Translations under genes and position numbers: made by a program
DNA from: Cordylochernes scorpioides
Taxonomy: Eukaryota > Arthropoda > Arachnida > Pseudoscorpiones > Chernetidae
DNA: 64,000 nucleotides
Assembly (NCBI GenBank): GCA_030710605.1
Contig: CP092868.1
Span: 30,879,363-30,943,362, forward strand
Reading direction: 5' to 3'
Notes under the pieces: model-generated
The model's database searches: none
Told to the model about the DNA's origin: nothing
The model's input: the letters and a program-made list of their open reading frames with translations, nothing else
Shown here: one piece after another, positions 63,302-64,000 of the stretch
Layout of the letters: the number at the start of each line of letters is the position of its first letter
Position numbering within the stretch: the stretch's first letter is position 1

Positions 63302-64000
63302 ACAACAACAACAACAAAAACCTTTATTAAGACACTATTGTCTTAAAAGGGGATTCCCCTAAAAGGTTATATATGTACATGAGTGAGGAGGAAAAGCAGT
63401 TTAGAGGGGAGGGGGAGCAATCAGCCGTTGTCTGTGGAGTTGAGCACTTCTTCTCTCATTTTATCAATCGCCTTGAAAAATTTAAAATATTTATAAACAA
63501 ATGTTTTATCCAGCAGGAGAGCAGTAAAGATTTTATATACATGTTGTTCATTGTAGTGAGTTAGCTCCGAAATTTCGCGAATTTCCATTCTCTTTTCATG
63601 TAGGAATGGGCAATGGAATAGATAGTGGACCAAATTGTCTTGGATGCCAACATTGCAGAAGTAGCAATTTAAAGGGTCGCTGTTCCAAAATCCTGTGATA
63701 TCCTCGCGGAAAAGTAGCCATAGAATCCTTTGACGGGCTATAAATCGTTTAATTTTCAAAGGGAGGTTTGATAGTAAGTAGTCCTCCGTCATAAAGGAGC
63801 TACTTAGAGATTGGTAGTGAATAAAATGAGTTGAGTTTTGTATCTTAGCTCGGTCAAATTGGAGTAGCTGGTTCACTGTGGTTTGAATAATTCTAGGCAT
63901 TTCTCCTCGCACAACCATATAATCTTCACAGTTCTTAAGAAAAGAAAAACCCCTAGAGTCAATGATGCTATTCAAGTTATGAATAAAGTTGTTTCCCGCT
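63302..64000 (-). mobile_element. LINE 3' part with GTT tail, runs off the right edge
   Basis: In element orientation the 3' end reads AATAAAGGTTTTTGTTGTTG at 63302-63335, preceded by a short hairpin-forming 3' UTR (GGGGAATCCCCTTTTAAGAC). The coding part is listed separately. The tail relatives at 19160, 23205 and 47597 belong to this or a sister family. Confidence 0.8.
63421..64000 (-). CDS. LINE ORF2 C-terminal region (partial at window edge)
   Basis: At least 193 codons open, without a stop to the window edge, so the 5' end lies outside. It starts in the window as GNNFIHNLNSIIDSRGFSFL and includes a zinc-knuckle-like CYFCNVGIQDNLVHYLFHCP (about 60% along), the usual end of LINE ORF2 after RT. 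The end STDNG precedes the 3' UTR. No lesion is visible in this part, so the copy could be young; its RT is outside the window. The codon at 63975 is TTG and is not a real start. Confidence 0.8.
   Translation of the reverse strand, partial: AGNNFIHNLNSIIDSRGFSFLKNCEDYMVVRGEMPRIIQTTVNQLLQFDRAKIQNSTHFIHYQSLSSSFMTEDYLLSNLPLKIKRFIARQRILWLLFREDITGFWNSDPLNCYFCNVGIQDNLVHYLFHCPFLHEKRMEIREISELTHYNEQHVYKIFTALLLDKTFVYKYFKFFKAIDKMREEVLNSTDNG

Overview
The window reads as non-coding, AT-rich DNA from an animal nuclear genome, most likely an invertebrate and plausibly an arthropod; the species cannot be told from the sequence. No bacterial, phage or organellar gene organisation is present. The contents are eukaryotic transposon families (Ty3/gypsy, Copia, several non-LTR LINEs, a Penelope-like element, mariner, Tigger-like, hAT and Helitron), tRNA-derived SINEs, U6 snRNA retrocopies and one very long satellite. 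Only one open frame (14321-14986, a Myb/SANT-like protein) could be a host or domesticated gene, and even that family is often transposon-borne.

Layout. 1-6840: a decayed Ty3/gypsy element (minus strand) split by a young Ty3/gypsy element at 517-5824. The young copy has two apparently identical 333-bp LTRs, a 4-bp target duplication, intact gag and pol, and an A AAA AAC frameshift site at the gag stop. 6950-8890: dead LINE (endonuclease + RT). 8985-11340: a dispersed repeat and a dead mariner-type transposase. 11427-12730: dead Penelope-like element (RT with YIDD, then GIY-YIG). 14321-14986: Myb/SANT-like ORF. 15000-17575: AT-rich spacer. 17578-28440: a mosaic of MITEs, foldback elements, Penelope-derived palindromes, SINEs, two U6 copies and a Helitron. 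Many of these are bounded by target-site duplications I could read directly.

28543-42590: a 14-kb satellite of a 43-bp unit (about 330 copies by length) with 39- and 44-bp length variants and higher-order duplications offset by exactly 1489 bp and 3065 bp. 42600-53500: more MITEs, a 109-bp array grown from one MITE end, 121-bp and 154-bp tandem arrays, a second Helitron with precise A/T borders, and LINE 3' ends. 53545-55610: one LINE nested inside another with an 11-bp duplication. 55908-58503: a hAT MITE and an internally deleted Copia element with a 5-bp duplication; a paralogous empty site for the Copia insertion lies at about 25465. 61083-61672: a hAT copy with a perfect 8-bp duplication. 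63302-64000: the 3' end of another LINE, running off the right edge.

The most coherent themes are: (1) a possibly still active Ty3/gypsy element with its regulatory parts visible; (2) a set of short Penelope-derived insertions, several carrying a hammerhead-ribozyme-like core and flanked by 10-16-bp duplications; (3) a satellite that preserves its duplication history; and (4) several insertion events dated relative to each other by nesting. I see no new host pathway or defence system.
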